Source: Streptomyces sp. CBMA123 (GTDB lineage Bacteria; Actinomycetota; Actinomycetes; Streptomycetales; Streptomycetaceae). From it: a stretch of 43,087 nucleotides of DNA. Shown here in pieces: positions 1-8,139 of this stretch. Location of the stretch: NCBI RefSeq assembly GCF_014596465.1, contig NZ_MECK01000590.1, positions 1 to 43,087 on the forward strand, given 5' to 3'. The notes below the pieces were generated by a model. It was given only the letters and a program-made list of their open reading frames with translations, ran no database searches and was not told the DNA's origin. Position 1 is the stretch's first letter; every line of letters starts with the position of its first letter. Made by a program: the position numbers and the translations under genes.

Positions 1-539
1 GTCCAGGCGTCGAGTTGGGCGATGGCCGCGCGGGCCTGCCGGGGTGCGCTCAGCAGTCCGCGGCCGATGCCCTCGGCCAGGGTGGCCCGGTAGCCGGCGA
101 GTGCGCCGGGCACGTTACGCAGCCGCCCGGCGACGGCCGCCCACTGCTCGTCGGTGTCGGTGGGCATCATGGTGAAGACGCCGCGCACCTTGTGCAGCGG
201 GGAGTTGACGTTGCGCAGCTGGCGGAAGTGGTCCCCGGCCTCGTGGACGGCGAGTTCGGCGGTGAGCCGTTCCCGCAGCAGCCGGGCGCAGTCCCGGTCG
301 GCGGGATCGCCCACGGGGCCGTCGCCCTCGCGACCGTCGACGGGCAGTGCCCGGTCCAGCTCGGCGAGCGTCCGCCGGGCCAGTTCGGCGAGCGCCTCGT
401 AGCCCTCCGGCGACAGGTCCGGCTGCCGGTCGTCCTGGGGGTGCAGCCCGAGTCTGGCCGCGGTCGCCGGGTCGAGGGCCGCGACCTGGGCGACGTGGTG
501 ATCGGCGATCCTACGGGCGGTCTTCGGCGTCTCGGGCAT
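1..539 (-). CDS. DUF885 family protein, N-terminal part (cut by window start)
   Basis: The reverse frame opens with ATG at 539 (MPETPKTARRIADHHVAQ) and stays open to base 1, so only about 179 N-terminal residues are present. Reading PDLSPEGYEALAELARRTL, then NSPLHKVRGVFTMMPTDTDE and LAGYRATLAEGI, it matches the DUF885 proteins common in Streptomyces. From memory of the family, these are large (over 500 aa) proteins related to metallocarboxypeptidases; the metal site would lie beyond the window. No signal peptide is visible. It runs in the same direction as the ATP-grasp operon and starts 171 bp after that stop, behind the 14-bp repeat array, so read-through from the cluster is possible, but its role is probably general peptidase housekeeping. 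Confidence 0.7.
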   Translation of the reverse strand, partial: MPETPKTARRIADHHVAQVAALDPATAARLGLHPQDDRQPDLSPEGYEALAELARRTLAELDRALPVDGREGDGPVGDPADRDCARLLRERLTAELAVHEAGDHFRQLRNVNSPLHKVRGVFTMMPTDTDEQWAAVAGRLRNVPGALAGYRATLAEGIGRGLLSAPRQARAAIAQLDAW

Positions 540-601
540 GCCCCCATGCTGGCCCGGCGGCCGACCCGCCGTCCAGGGCGCAAGGCTCCGGACGGCGGGT
601 C

Positions 602-727
602 AGCGGCGGTATCAACGCTCGGCGGTCAACGCTCGCTGTTCAACGCTGGGCGTTCAAGGCGCGCCGTTCAGCGCTCGGCGTTCAGCGCTCGGCGTTCAGC
701 GCTCGGCGTTCAACGCTCGGCGTTCAA
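602..727. repeat. 14-bp direct repeat array (8 units plus one degenerate)
   Basis: Eight head-to-tail 14-bp units run from 616 to 727 with consensus CGCTCGGCGTTCAA (minus strand TTGAACGCCGAGCG), preceded by a degenerate ninth at 602-615. Units at 672-727 are near identical; those at 630-671 have diverged. The distal unit encodes the last residues (LNAER) and stop of the ATP-grasp gene, and the rest is 3'-untranslated. Unit junctions contain AACGC-CGA-GCGTT, so the RNA could form small repeated hairpins. Each unit followed by (C/T)TGA reads L-N-A-E-R-stop, so gain or loss of units would not change the protein end. Confidence 0.9.
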
Positions 728-1999
728 CGCGTCGACGTACCCGGCCTGGTCGAGTTCGGTCATCAGGTCACGGTGGCGGTTGAGGTCCTCGCCCTCGTCC
801 GCGACCGGCTCGGTGACGAACCGCACCCGGGCGGCCAGCGAGCGGGCGAGCGCGCCCGCCGCCTCGCCCGTCTCGGCGGTGACCGTCAGGAAGCCGGCCC
901 GGTCCGGCGACCAGCGCACCGGCGGGAGCACCTTGCCGACCTCGAACTGCAGGTGGAACTCGACGACGGCGGGGTGGTTGCGGACCTCCTCGGCGCCCTC
1001 GATCGCCAGCAGCCGGCCCGGCTCGGCCTCGAAGAAGGCGACCGCGGCCCCGCACTTCGCGGCGGGCCGCTCGGTGACCGGCTCGCGCTCGCCGACCGCG
1101 ACGGCCAGGCCGGTGCCCTCCAGGTCGATGCCGTAGACCAGCTCGGCCATGGTGTTGATCCGGTCGCCGCCGCGTCGGTTGTGTCCCTCGACCACCTTCG
1201 GCCCGTTCGGCGTGAGCTTCATCTCGGTGTGCGAGAGACCGTCCCGCAGGCCGACCGAGTCCAGGAACTCGCCGGCGGTGCGGGCGATCTCGTCCTCCAG
1301 CCCGGCGTCCAGCGCGGCCGGGATGGAGTGGCCGTACTCCATGAACCCGGCGCCGGTGACCTTGTCCGCGATGGCGATCAGCACGTGCCGCCCGCCGGCG
1401 GAGATCATGTCGACGCTGATCTCCGGGCCCTCCAGGTACTCCTCCAGCAGGAAGCGGTCCAGGCCGAGTTCGACGAGCGCGGCGTGCACCCGCCCGGCCT
1501 CCTCCGGGCCGTCGATCCGGTGGATGCCCAGGCTCGCCGAGCCGCCCACCGGCTTGGCGATCAGCGGGTAGCCGACGGTGGCGCCGAACCCGGTGATGTC
1601 GGCGAGGGTGGTGCCGACGGCGGCCCGCACCGCGCTGACGCCCCGTTCGGCGGTGTGCTGCCGCATCCGCCACTTGTCGGTCAGCAGCGCCACCGTGTCC
1701 GGGTGGGTGCCGTCCAGCCCGAGCGCCTCGTTGAGCAGCGCGGCCGGGATGACGGCCTCCTCCTGGACGGTGAACACGGCGCTGAACGGGGCCTGCGCGT
1801 GCAGGGCCCGGACCGCCGCCACCATCGCCCGCGGGTCCTCCCGGTGCCGCAGCACCAGGCAGGTCTCGCCCTCGATGGCGCTCGGCGACACGGTGTGGAA
1901 CTCCTCCGGGGTGTAGACGCAGACCACGTCGAGTTCCAGCTGCCTGGCCCGCTGGATGATCGGCGGCTTGGGAGAGACCAGGCAGACACGCTTCGTCAT
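710..1999 (-). CDS. ATP-grasp ligase (amino-acid/peptide ligase type)
   Basis: This 429-aa protein has an N-terminal pre-ATP-grasp domain (VCLVSPKPPIIQRARQLELD) and an ATP-grasp fold at about residues 110-310. Visible are the nucleotide-binding lysine strand YPLIAKPVGGSASLGI, the FLLEEYLEGPEISVD strand, and the Mg-binding stretch TEMKLTPNGPKVVEGHNRRG. Members of this family join a carboxylate to an amine through an acyl-phosphate; relatives are L-amino-acid ligases and carnosine-synthase-like enzymes. Its ATG overlaps the racemase stop (ATGA), so the two are translationally coupled and may share a substrate. It is the last gene of the leftward biosynthetic operon, and its stop lies inside a 14-bp repeat array. 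The actual substrates cannot be read from sequence. Confidence 0.85.
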   Translation of the reverse strand: MTKRVCLVSPKPPIIQRARQLELDVVCVYTPEEFHTVSPSAIEGETCLVLRHREDPRAMVAAVRALHAQAPFSAVFTVQEEAVIPAALLNEALGLDGTHPDTVALLTDKWRMRQHTAERGVSAVRAAVGTTLADITGFGATVGYPLIAKPVGGSASLGIHRIDGPEEAGRVHAALVELGLDRFLLEEYLEGPEISVDMISAGGRHVLIAIADKVTGAGFMEYGHSIPAALDAGLEDEIARTAGEFLDSVGLRDGLSHTEMKLTPNGPKVVEGHNRRGGDRINTMAELVYGIDLEGTGLAVAVGEREPVTERPAAKCGAAVAFFEAEPGRLLAIEGAEEVRNHPAVVEFHLQFEVGKVLPPVRWSPDRAGFLTVTAETGEAAGALARSLAARVRFVTEPVADEGEDLNRHRDLMTELDQAGYVDALNAER

Positions 2000-2874
2000 A
2001 GTGCTTCCTTCGTGTGATCGTTCTGCGGACGGCGCCGTACGAGGGCGACGACGTCCTGGGCCAACGCCGTGGTGGGGTCGAACACCGGGAGGTCACCGGC
2101 CCGGTGACCGAGGACCAGGGGCAGTTCGGTGCACGCCGCGACGATGATCTGGGCACCGGCCTCGGCCACGTTGCGCACGGCCGGTTCGAGGCTCTCCCCG
2201 GCGGCCTCCAGCCGGCCCGCCTTGACCAGCCGGACGGCCCGCATGACGCACCGCTGCTGGAGCAGTGGCGCCGGCACCACCGCCGCGATGCCGTACTCGC
2301 GCAGGGCCTCCTGGTAGAGCCCGGCGACGAGGGTCCCGGTGGTGGCCAGCAGTCCGACACTGGTGACGGCCGGGTCCGCCCGGTGCAGCCGCCGCACGGT
2401 GGCGTCGATCATGCTGAGCACGGGCACCCCGGCCTCGCGCCGCAGCTCCGGCAGGAAGGCGTGGGCGGTGTTGCAGGGCATGGCGATCAGGGTGGCCCCG
2501 GCGGACTCCAGCAGCCGCACCCCCTCGCGCAGGTGGGGCAGTGGGCTGGGGCCGTCGGAGAGGATCGCCGCGGTGCGGTCGGGGACGGTGGAGTCGGACC
2601 ACACCAGGGTGCGCAGGTGCTCCTGGTCCTTGGCCGCGGGCGTCTCCTGCACCAGCTTGGCGAAGAAGTCCGCGGTGGCGGCCGGCCCCATGCCGCCGAG
2701 CACGCCGACGATGTCGGACCCGGAGGACCCGGAGGCTCCGGAAGCCCCCTCGGCCCTCTCGGCCCCCTCGGCCGCCGTGGACCCCGCAGCCCCCGCGGAG
2801 CGCCGGGCGCGGACGGCGCCCGGCTGCTCGCACGTCTCCGGCTCCCCCGGGGCGACCGCGCTCACCGCGCTCAT
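1996..2874 (-). CDS. Aspartate/glutamate racemase family protein
   Basis: This is a 292-aa cofactor-independent amino-acid racemase of the Asp/Glu/hydantoin racemase superfamily. The family core starts at GVLGGMGPAATADFFAKL (about residue 57). Both catalytic cysteines are present, in MPC134NTAH and AAC248TELP. The family inverts C-alpha by two-base Cys/Cys chemistry. The first 50 residues are an Ala/Ser/Glu-rich extension not expected in the family. I keep the ATG at 2874 because it overlaps the MFS stop as ATGA, like the neighbouring joints. It sits between the exporter and the ATP-grasp ligase, so it probably supplies a D-amino acid to that ligase. The NRPS has no epimerisation domain. Substrate (Asp, Glu or other) is undetermined. 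Confidence 0.85.
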   Translation of the reverse strand: MSAVSAVAPGEPETCEQPGAVRARRSAGAAGSTAAEGAERAEGASGASGSSGSDIVGVLGGMGPAATADFFAKLVQETPAAKDQEHLRTLVWSDSTVPDRTAAILSDGPSPLPHLREGVRLLESAGATLIAMPCNTAHAFLPELRREAGVPVLSMIDATVRRLHRADPAVTSVGLLATTGTLVAGLYQEALREYGIAAVVPAPLLQQRCVMRAVRLVKAGRLEAAGESLEPAVRNVAEAGAQIIVAACTELPLVLGHRAGDLPVFDPTTALAQDVVALVRRRPQNDHTKEAL

Positions 2875-4154
2875 CCCGCGGCCTCCTCGGCCACGGCCGG
2901 CGCCGCGCCCGTGGCGAGGTGGTGCCGCCCCAGCACCGCCCGCGGCACCAGACCCGCCGCCATCACCAGCACGCCGATCAGCAGCCAGAGCGGGGTGCCG
3001 TGCTTGACCAGCGGTGCCACGATCAGCACCGGCCCCACCAGGTCCTGGCCGACCCGCCCCAGGTTGTAGAAGGACAGGTACTGCGCCAGTGACTCCTTCG
3101 GCGCCAACTCGTAGGACAGCGGCGTACTGGCGGTGAAGAGGCACTCCCCCGCCGTGTGCGCGACCATCGCGACCACCAGGATCGCCAGCGCCGCCCAGCC
3201 CTGGGAGACCGTCCCGGAGGCGGCGTAGGCGGCGCAGGCCAGGAACACGGCCACCCCGCCGAACACCGGGGCGCGCAGCGCGGCCGCGAAGTCGGCGAAG
3301 CGGCGGTTCACCGGCACCTGGGCGGCCATCGCCAGCGCGCCGTTCAACGCGAGCAGTGTGGTCAGGCCCCAACTGGGCGCGTCGGTCGCCTGGGTGACCC
3401 ACAGCGGCAGCACCAGCGCCAGGATCGTGTTGTGCGTCATGGCGACGCCGTTGACCACGGTGATCGCCAGGTACCGCCGGTCGCGCAGCGGGGACGCGCC
3501 CTTGCCCCGGGCCCGCTTCCCGCCCTCGCCGCCGGTCGTGGTGGCGGGCTCCGGCACCTGGAGCCGGGACATCAGCACCGCCGCGGCGATGAACGAGCCC
3601 GCGTTGACGGCGACGCCCACCATGTAGAGCGCGGTGGAGCCGGTGACGACCGGGAGGGTGGCGGCCAGCGAGCCGAGCACGATCGCGCCGTTGCGCGCGG
3701 TGTACATCGTGCCCAGGATGGTCGCCCGCTCCTTGGCCTCGAACAGCCGTCCCATCACGGTCATGTTGATCGCCGGGCTGGACCGGTCGGCGGTGGTGAC
3801 CAGGCAGGCGAGCACCGCGAACAGCCAGTACCGGTCGGCCGCCAGGTACAGCGCGTAGCCGAAGGCCCGGATCAGGAAGAGCGTGATGAGGCTCTTCTTG
3901 ACCCCGACCCGGTCCGCCAGCTTGCCGATCCGGGGGCTGAGCACGAAGGCGCACAGGCTGCCGAGCGAGATGGCGAGGCCGACCGAGGTGACGTCGAAGC
4001 CGCGCACCTGGGTGAAGAACAGCACCGAAGTGGCCGTGAAGATGCCGGTGCCGAAGGAGTCGGCGGTGGCGCTGGCCAGCAGCAGCCTGGTCTCCCGCCG
4101 CTCCAGCATCAGCGTGGTGCTCAGCCGTGCCCACGGGCCCGGTCGGGCGCTCAT
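2871..4154 (-). CDS. MFS transporter, likely product exporter
   Basis: This 427-aa integral membrane protein has about 12 hydrophobic segments. They begin with LLLASATADSFGTGIFTATS and include a loop resembling MFS motif A (GKLADRVGVKKS, about residues 77-88) between TM2 and TM3. A charged central loop (EGGKRARGKGASPLRDRRY) separates the two halves. The start (MSARPGP) overlaps the upstream SGNH gene stop as ATGA, and the stop overlaps the racemase start the same way. Placement inside the biosynthetic operon suggests it exports the cluster product and may give self-resistance. Direction and substrate are inferred from context only. Confidence 0.85.
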   Translation of the reverse strand: MSARPGPWARLSTTLMLERRETRLLLASATADSFGTGIFTATSVLFFTQVRGFDVTSVGLAISLGSLCAFVLSPRIGKLADRVGVKKSLITLFLIRAFGYALYLAADRYWLFAVLACLVTTADRSSPAINMTVMGRLFEAKERATILGTMYTARNGAIVLGSLAATLPVVTGSTALYMVGVAVNAGSFIAAAVLMSRLQVPEPATTTGGEGGKRARGKGASPLRDRRYLAITVVNGVAMTHNTILALVLPLWVTQATDAPSWGLTTLLALNGALAMAAQVPVNRRFADFAAALRAPVFGGVAVFLACAAYAASGTVSQGWAALAILVVAMVAHTAGECLFTASTPLSYELAPKESLAQYLSFYNLGRVGQDLVGPVLIVAPLVKHGTPLWLLIGVLVMAAGLVPRAVLGRHHLATGAAPAVAEEAAG

Positions 4155-6202
4155 CGGGCGCCGACAGACCCGACCGGACGGACCGACCAGTCGTGGACGT
4201 GGCCGTGCACCGGGTGGCACGGGACGGTCTCCGCGCACTCCAGCCGGGGCCCGGCGTCGCGCAGCACGCCGTCGAGGCCGTCGCCGGTGAGCGGCCAGTG
4301 GATCTCGACGGTGTTGCCGCCGCGCCGCAGCAGCTCCGGCCGGACGGTGAAGGCGTCCGAGCGCCAGTCGGTGCCGAGTTCGGCCGCGCCGACGTCCTGG
4401 CCGTTGACGGCGAGGCGGACGCCGGCCGGTACGGTCCCGCCGGGCAGCCGCCAGGTGACCTCGACGGTCAGCTCGGCCGGCTCGGCCAGGACGAGGGTGG
4501 AGCGCGTCAGCGGGGCGTGGGCGCGCAGGTAGGCGACCCGCCGGGCGAAGGCGGTGCCGCGCCGCTCGTTGAAGGTGGCGGCCAGCGCGGGGTCGGCCAA
4601 CAGGTCGGCACCGGCGACGTGTTCGGCGGTGTGCTCGGCAGCGTGTTCGGCGACCAGCAGCTCCTGGTGGCGCTCGCGCACCGGGCGGCCGTGCCGCTCC
4701 AGCTCGTCCAGCATGACCTCGCGCAGCGCGTGGTCGGCGAGCTTGCCGTTCAGCCGGCCGTCGCCGACCACCAGGTAGCGGGCCACCGACGGGTCCTGGG
4801 CGGAGCGCTCGTAGGAGGAGCACATCCAGTTGGGGGCGCGCCGGGTCTGGTAGTCGAGGTAGTCCTCGATCCGCTCGGCGACGGCGGCGTCGGTGTCCAG
4901 CGCCCGGGCCACGTGGTGGCGCAGGATCTCCTCGCCCTGCCCGTAGTGGGCGTTGTGCACGGCGGCGAGGAAGTGCGCCAGGGCGAGCCGGTCGGCGGCG
5001 GGTTCGACCGGGGCGGCGGCCTCGACGGTCAGGCTGAGAACCTCGGCGAGGGTGTCCGCGACGGCGTCGGCGGTGCGCCGCAGGCCGTCGAAGCTCAGGT
5101 GGCAGTAGTCGAGGAAGAACTGCCGCCCGGGCAGGCCGTCCTGGCCCAGCTGTCCCGCCTGGCCGTCCTGGAAGAGCGTCCGCTGGTCGACCACCCGGAA
5201 GCCGAACTTCTCGCCGCGCTCGCGCAGCAGGTCCTGGACGGCGGTCAGGGTGCGCGGGGAGTGCACCGCGAAGGGGCTGACCACCGAGTCCCGGGCCGCG
5301 CCGAGGGCCGCGCGCACGGCGTCGGGGGTCTCGGCGCAGCGGGCGGCCAGCCGGTGGGTGACCGGCGAGCTGCCGCCGTCCAGCCGCAGCAGCTCAGCGA
5401 CCAGTGTCCGGGCCTGCGTCAACTCTCCACTTTCGAGGGCCTGTTCGGCCGCGCGGCGGAGTTCCAGCCAGCGCGGCAGCCGGCCTTCGGGGAGCGCCGG
5501 GCAGTCGAGCATCGGCTCGTCCACCCAGTCGGCGAGGTTGAACTCGGGGACGACCAGGACGACGGGGGTCGGTCCGGCGAGTTCCCGCAGCAGGTCCAGC
5601 GCGCTCGCGGCGACGTCGGCGACCAGGGTGCGGAAGGCCGCGGTGGCGGCCGGGAAGCCGCCCTCGGCGATCAGGCCCGCCAGCTGGTGGCGCTCGGTGG
5701 GCGTCGGGTCGACGTTGTTCCAGTTGTTCCCGGCGTGCACCACCAGCGCGTCCACGCCGAGCGCGCAGGCCTCGGCGGCGGTGCGCAGCAGTTCGGGGAG
5801 CGAGCAGTTGGTGCGGGCCAGGTCGAGGACGTCGGCCTGGCCGGCGGTGAGCCGGGAGTCGATCAGGCCGGCCAGCGAGTACACCGGGTCGAAGAAGTAG
5901 CCGCGGGTGGCGGACTCGCCGAGGACGGCCACCCGGCGGGTTCCGGCGCGCAGGGGCAGCTCGGGCAGGTCGGCCCAGTAGCGCCACTCCTCGCGGCGCC
6001 CGGTGTCGCGCCGGAGCCGCCCGTCCTCGCGGCGCCAGATGCCGACGGTGTCGCCGGCGGGCACGGGGACGGTCAACTCGGTTGAGCGGGTGGTGGGTTG
6101 GCCCAGGGTCTGGATCCGGGCGAGGGCGAGCGTGCCGTCCGGTCCGGACAGGAAGTCGCTGAGGCCTTCGGTGAGGCTCTGGGTCGGGTCGCTGTGCTGC
6201 AT
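4151..6202 (-). CDS. SGNH/GDSL-like hydrolase or acyltransferase with extended C-terminus
   Basis: This 683-aa protein has SGNH-hydrolase hallmarks. Block I is VAVLGES97ATRG (GES in place of GDS), block III is HAGNN (Asn159/160), and block V is D365-Y-C-H368. Between blocks III and V lies an alpha-helical insert (about 245-300) rich in Ala/Leu/Arg. After block V come about 310 further residues I do not recognise; the far C-terminus (about 585-683) looks beta-rich. The family hydrolyses or transfers ester-linked acyl or acetyl groups. ATG at 6202 follows a GAGGGA ribosome-binding site, 62 bp after asnB. Position between the amidotransferase and exporter implies a role in tailoring or releasing the peptide. 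The catalytic assignment is firm at motif level; the reaction is unknown. Confidence 0.7.
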   Translation of the reverse strand: MQHSDPTQSLTEGLSDFLSGPDGTLALARIQTLGQPTTRSTELTVPVPAGDTVGIWRREDGRLRRDTGRREEWRYWADLPELPLRAGTRRVAVLGESATRGYFFDPVYSLAGLIDSRLTAGQADVLDLARTNCSLPELLRTAAEACALGVDALVVHAGNNWNNVDPTPTERHQLAGLIAEGGFPAATAAFRTLVADVAASALDLLRELAGPTPVVLVVPEFNLADWVDEPMLDCPALPEGRLPRWLELRRAAEQALESGELTQARTLVAELLRLDGGSSPVTHRLAARCAETPDAVRAALGAARDSVVSPFAVHSPRTLTAVQDLLRERGEKFGFRVVDQRTLFQDGQAGQLGQDGLPGRQFFLDYCHLSFDGLRRTADAVADTLAEVLSLTVEAAAPVEPAADRLALAHFLAAVHNAHYGQGEEILRHHVARALDTDAAVAERIEDYLDYQTRRAPNWMCSSYERSAQDPSVARYLVVGDGRLNGKLADHALREVMLDELERHGRPVRERHQELLVAEHAAEHTAEHVAGADLLADPALAATFNERRGTAFARRVAYLRAHAPLTRSTLVLAEPAELTVEVTWRLPGGTVPAGVRLAVNGQDVGAAELGTDWRSDAFTVRPELLRRGGNTVEIHWPLTGDGLDGVLRDAGPRLECAETVPCHPVHGHVHDWSVRPVGSVGAR

Positions 6203-6264
6203 CGGGTTCCCTCGGCGTTGTGGTCCGGGTGGGGGTGCTGGTCGGCGCCGGGTGGGCGCGGTCG

Positions 6265-8139
6265 TCAGGCGGTGTGCGCCGGAAGGTCGTACAGGTCGAC
6301 GAGCATGTTGAAGGTGATGACCGTCATCAGCAGGTCCGTCTCGAACGGGACGTTGATCCGGAAGCCCGGGGTCGAGTACTGCCGGACGAGCTGCTCGACC
6401 CGGTCCGGGTCGAAGTAGCCGTCGGCCTCGATCCGCTCGCGGGAGAGCAGCGCCTCGATGGCGGGGTCGTCCTGGCGGAGCAGGTGCGGGCTGCCCGGGG
6501 CGGTGAAGCCGAACTTCTCGCGGTCGACGATCCGGCTCGGGATCCAGTTCCGGGCGACCTGCTTGAGCAGGTACTTCTCCTCCAGGCCCTTCAACTTGAG
6601 CTCGGGCGGCACGGTGGCCAGGAACTCGACCAACTCGCGGTCCAGGAACGGGTGGCGGCCCTCCACCGAGTGGGCGAAGGTCATCCGGTCGCCGTGGTCG
6701 GCGAGCAGGTGGTCGCCGAGCCGGAGCTTGAGGTCCAGGTAGGAGCGGCGGTGCAGGTCGTCCAGGCCGGCCAGGCGTTCCGGGTCGACCAGCGGGTGTT
6801 CCAGGCAGTCGATCGCCAGCCCGCGTTCGCGCACCGCGGCCGAGTACAGGCCCGATTTGACGGACCGGAACGCGACGTCGTTGCGCTCGTAGAAGAAGCT
6901 CTCGTCGCCCCACAGCCGGGCCCGCAGCCTGGCCTCGGCGAGGTCGGTGGAGACCACCGCACCCGGCTGGGCCCGGCGGAGGTGGTCGAAGCGGTAGCCG
7001 ATGTAGCCGCCGAAGAACTCGTCGGCGCCCTGGCCGGTGAGGATCACCTTGACGCCGGACTCGTGGACGGCCTCGGAGAGGGCGTGCGCGGCGGAGTCGT
7101 AGGACTCCTTGAGCGGGCACTCGGCGTGCCAGACCACGTCGCGCAGCCGCGCGCCGATCTCCTCGTCGTGGACGAAGCGTTCGCGGTGCGTGGTGTCGAG
7201 CACATCGCTCATCAGCCGCTGGTAGTCGCTCTCGGAGAGCTCGCGCTCCGGGAACGCGGCGGCGAACGAACGGAGTTCGGCGTCCGGCAGCAGATGCCGC
7301 ATGATGCCGCCGATCAGCGAGGAGTCCAGGCCGCCGCTGAGGTAGAAGCCCACCTCGACGTCGGACTGCAGCCGCTTCTCGACCGAGCGGATCAGCAACT
7401 CCTCGACCCGGTCGACGTAGTAGGACTCGTCGTGGCGCTCCAGCTCGGCGCCGGCGCGCGGGTAGACGAGGTCCCAGTACGTCCAGGTCTTGGGCTGCTC
7501 GCCCGGGCGGAACTCCACGGCGGTGCCCGGCGGAACGCTGTGGACGCCCTCGAACATGGTCCGCGGGCTGACCAGTCCCGGCAGGGTGAGGACCTGGTCG
7601 AGTCCGATCAGGTCGACCCGGCGTTCGACGGCCGGGTGTTCCAGCATGGCCTTGATTTCGGACCCGAAAACGAGCCCGCCGGCCTGGTGCGCATAGAAGA
7701 GCGGAGTCACACCGAAATGGTCACGAGCAGCCAAGAAGATCTTCTCGCGATAGTCGAACAGCACAATCGCGAATTGCCCGTCGAGCTTGCCGAGAAAATC
7801 CCGGCCAAACTCCTCGTAAAGGTGCGGAATGACTTCGGTATCGCAACGCGTGTGCAAAGTGTGGCCACGCGCCACAAGAAGTTCACGCAACTGCGGGTAG
7901 TTGTATATCTCGCCCGTCGTCATGGCGACGATCTCACGAGTCTCGTTGTACATCGGCTGATTGCCGGAGGCCAAGTCCCTGATGGCGAGGCGGCTGAATC
8001 CGAAGGCGACGGTCTCGTCGACGTGGAAGCCCCGTGAGTCCGGGCCCCGGTGTCCGATTGTCGCGGTCATCGCCTCGAGTCGCTCTCGCGCCCATCGCGG
8101 ATCGTGCCGCAAGCCTACAAAGCCCGCGAGTCCACACAC
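6265..8139 (-). CDS. Asparagine-synthase-like glutamine amidotransferase
   Basis: This 624-aa protein has both AsnB domains. It starts at GTG so that Cys2 (MCGLAGFVG) becomes the N-terminal glutaminase nucleophile, with GHRGPDSRG at 29-37. The C-terminal synthetase domain holds the pyrophosphate loop S268-GGLDSS and ILTGQGADEFFGGY. One oddity: the glutaminase oxyanion-hole motif, usually NGEIYN, reads T75-GEIYN. In secondary metabolism such enzymes amidate a carboxylate or form other amide bonds through acyl-AMP. It is the first gene of the leftward operon. A GGGGGAG ribosome-binding site lies 5 bases before GTG, and the 5' third looks lower in GC than the rest. The substrate is unknown; a beta- or alpha-carboxylate of an NRPS building block is a reasonable guess. 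Confidence 0.9.
   Translation of the reverse strand: MCGLAGFVGLRHDPRWARERLEAMTATIGHRGPDSRGFHVDETVAFGFSRLAIRDLASGNQPMYNETREIVAMTTGEIYNYPQLRELLVARGHTLHTRCDTEVIPHLYEEFGRDFLGKLDGQFAIVLFDYREKIFLAARDHFGVTPLFYAHQAGGLVFGSEIKAMLEHPAVERRVDLIGLDQVLTLPGLVSPRTMFEGVHSVPPGTAVEFRPGEQPKTWTYWDLVYPRAGAELERHDESYYVDRVEELLIRSVEKRLQSDVEVGFYLSGGLDSSLIGGIMRHLLPDAELRSFAAAFPERELSESDYQRLMSDVLDTTHRERFVHDEEIGARLRDVVWHAECPLKESYDSAAHALSEAVHESGVKVILTGQGADEFFGGYIGYRFDHLRRAQPGAVVSTDLAEARLRARLWGDESFFYERNDVAFRSVKSGLYSAAVRERGLAIDCLEHPLVDPERLAGLDDLHRRSYLDLKLRLGDHLLADHGDRMTFAHSVEGRHPFLDRELVEFLATVPPELKLKGLEEKYLLKQVARNWIPSRIVDREKFGFTAPGSPHLLRQDDPAIEALLSRERIEADGYFDPDRVEQLVRQYSTPGFRINVPFETDLLMTVITFNMLVDLYDLPAHTA

Noticed and set aside
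602..727. CRISPR array
   Set aside because: Units are 14 bp and contiguous with no spacers, and no cas genes are present.
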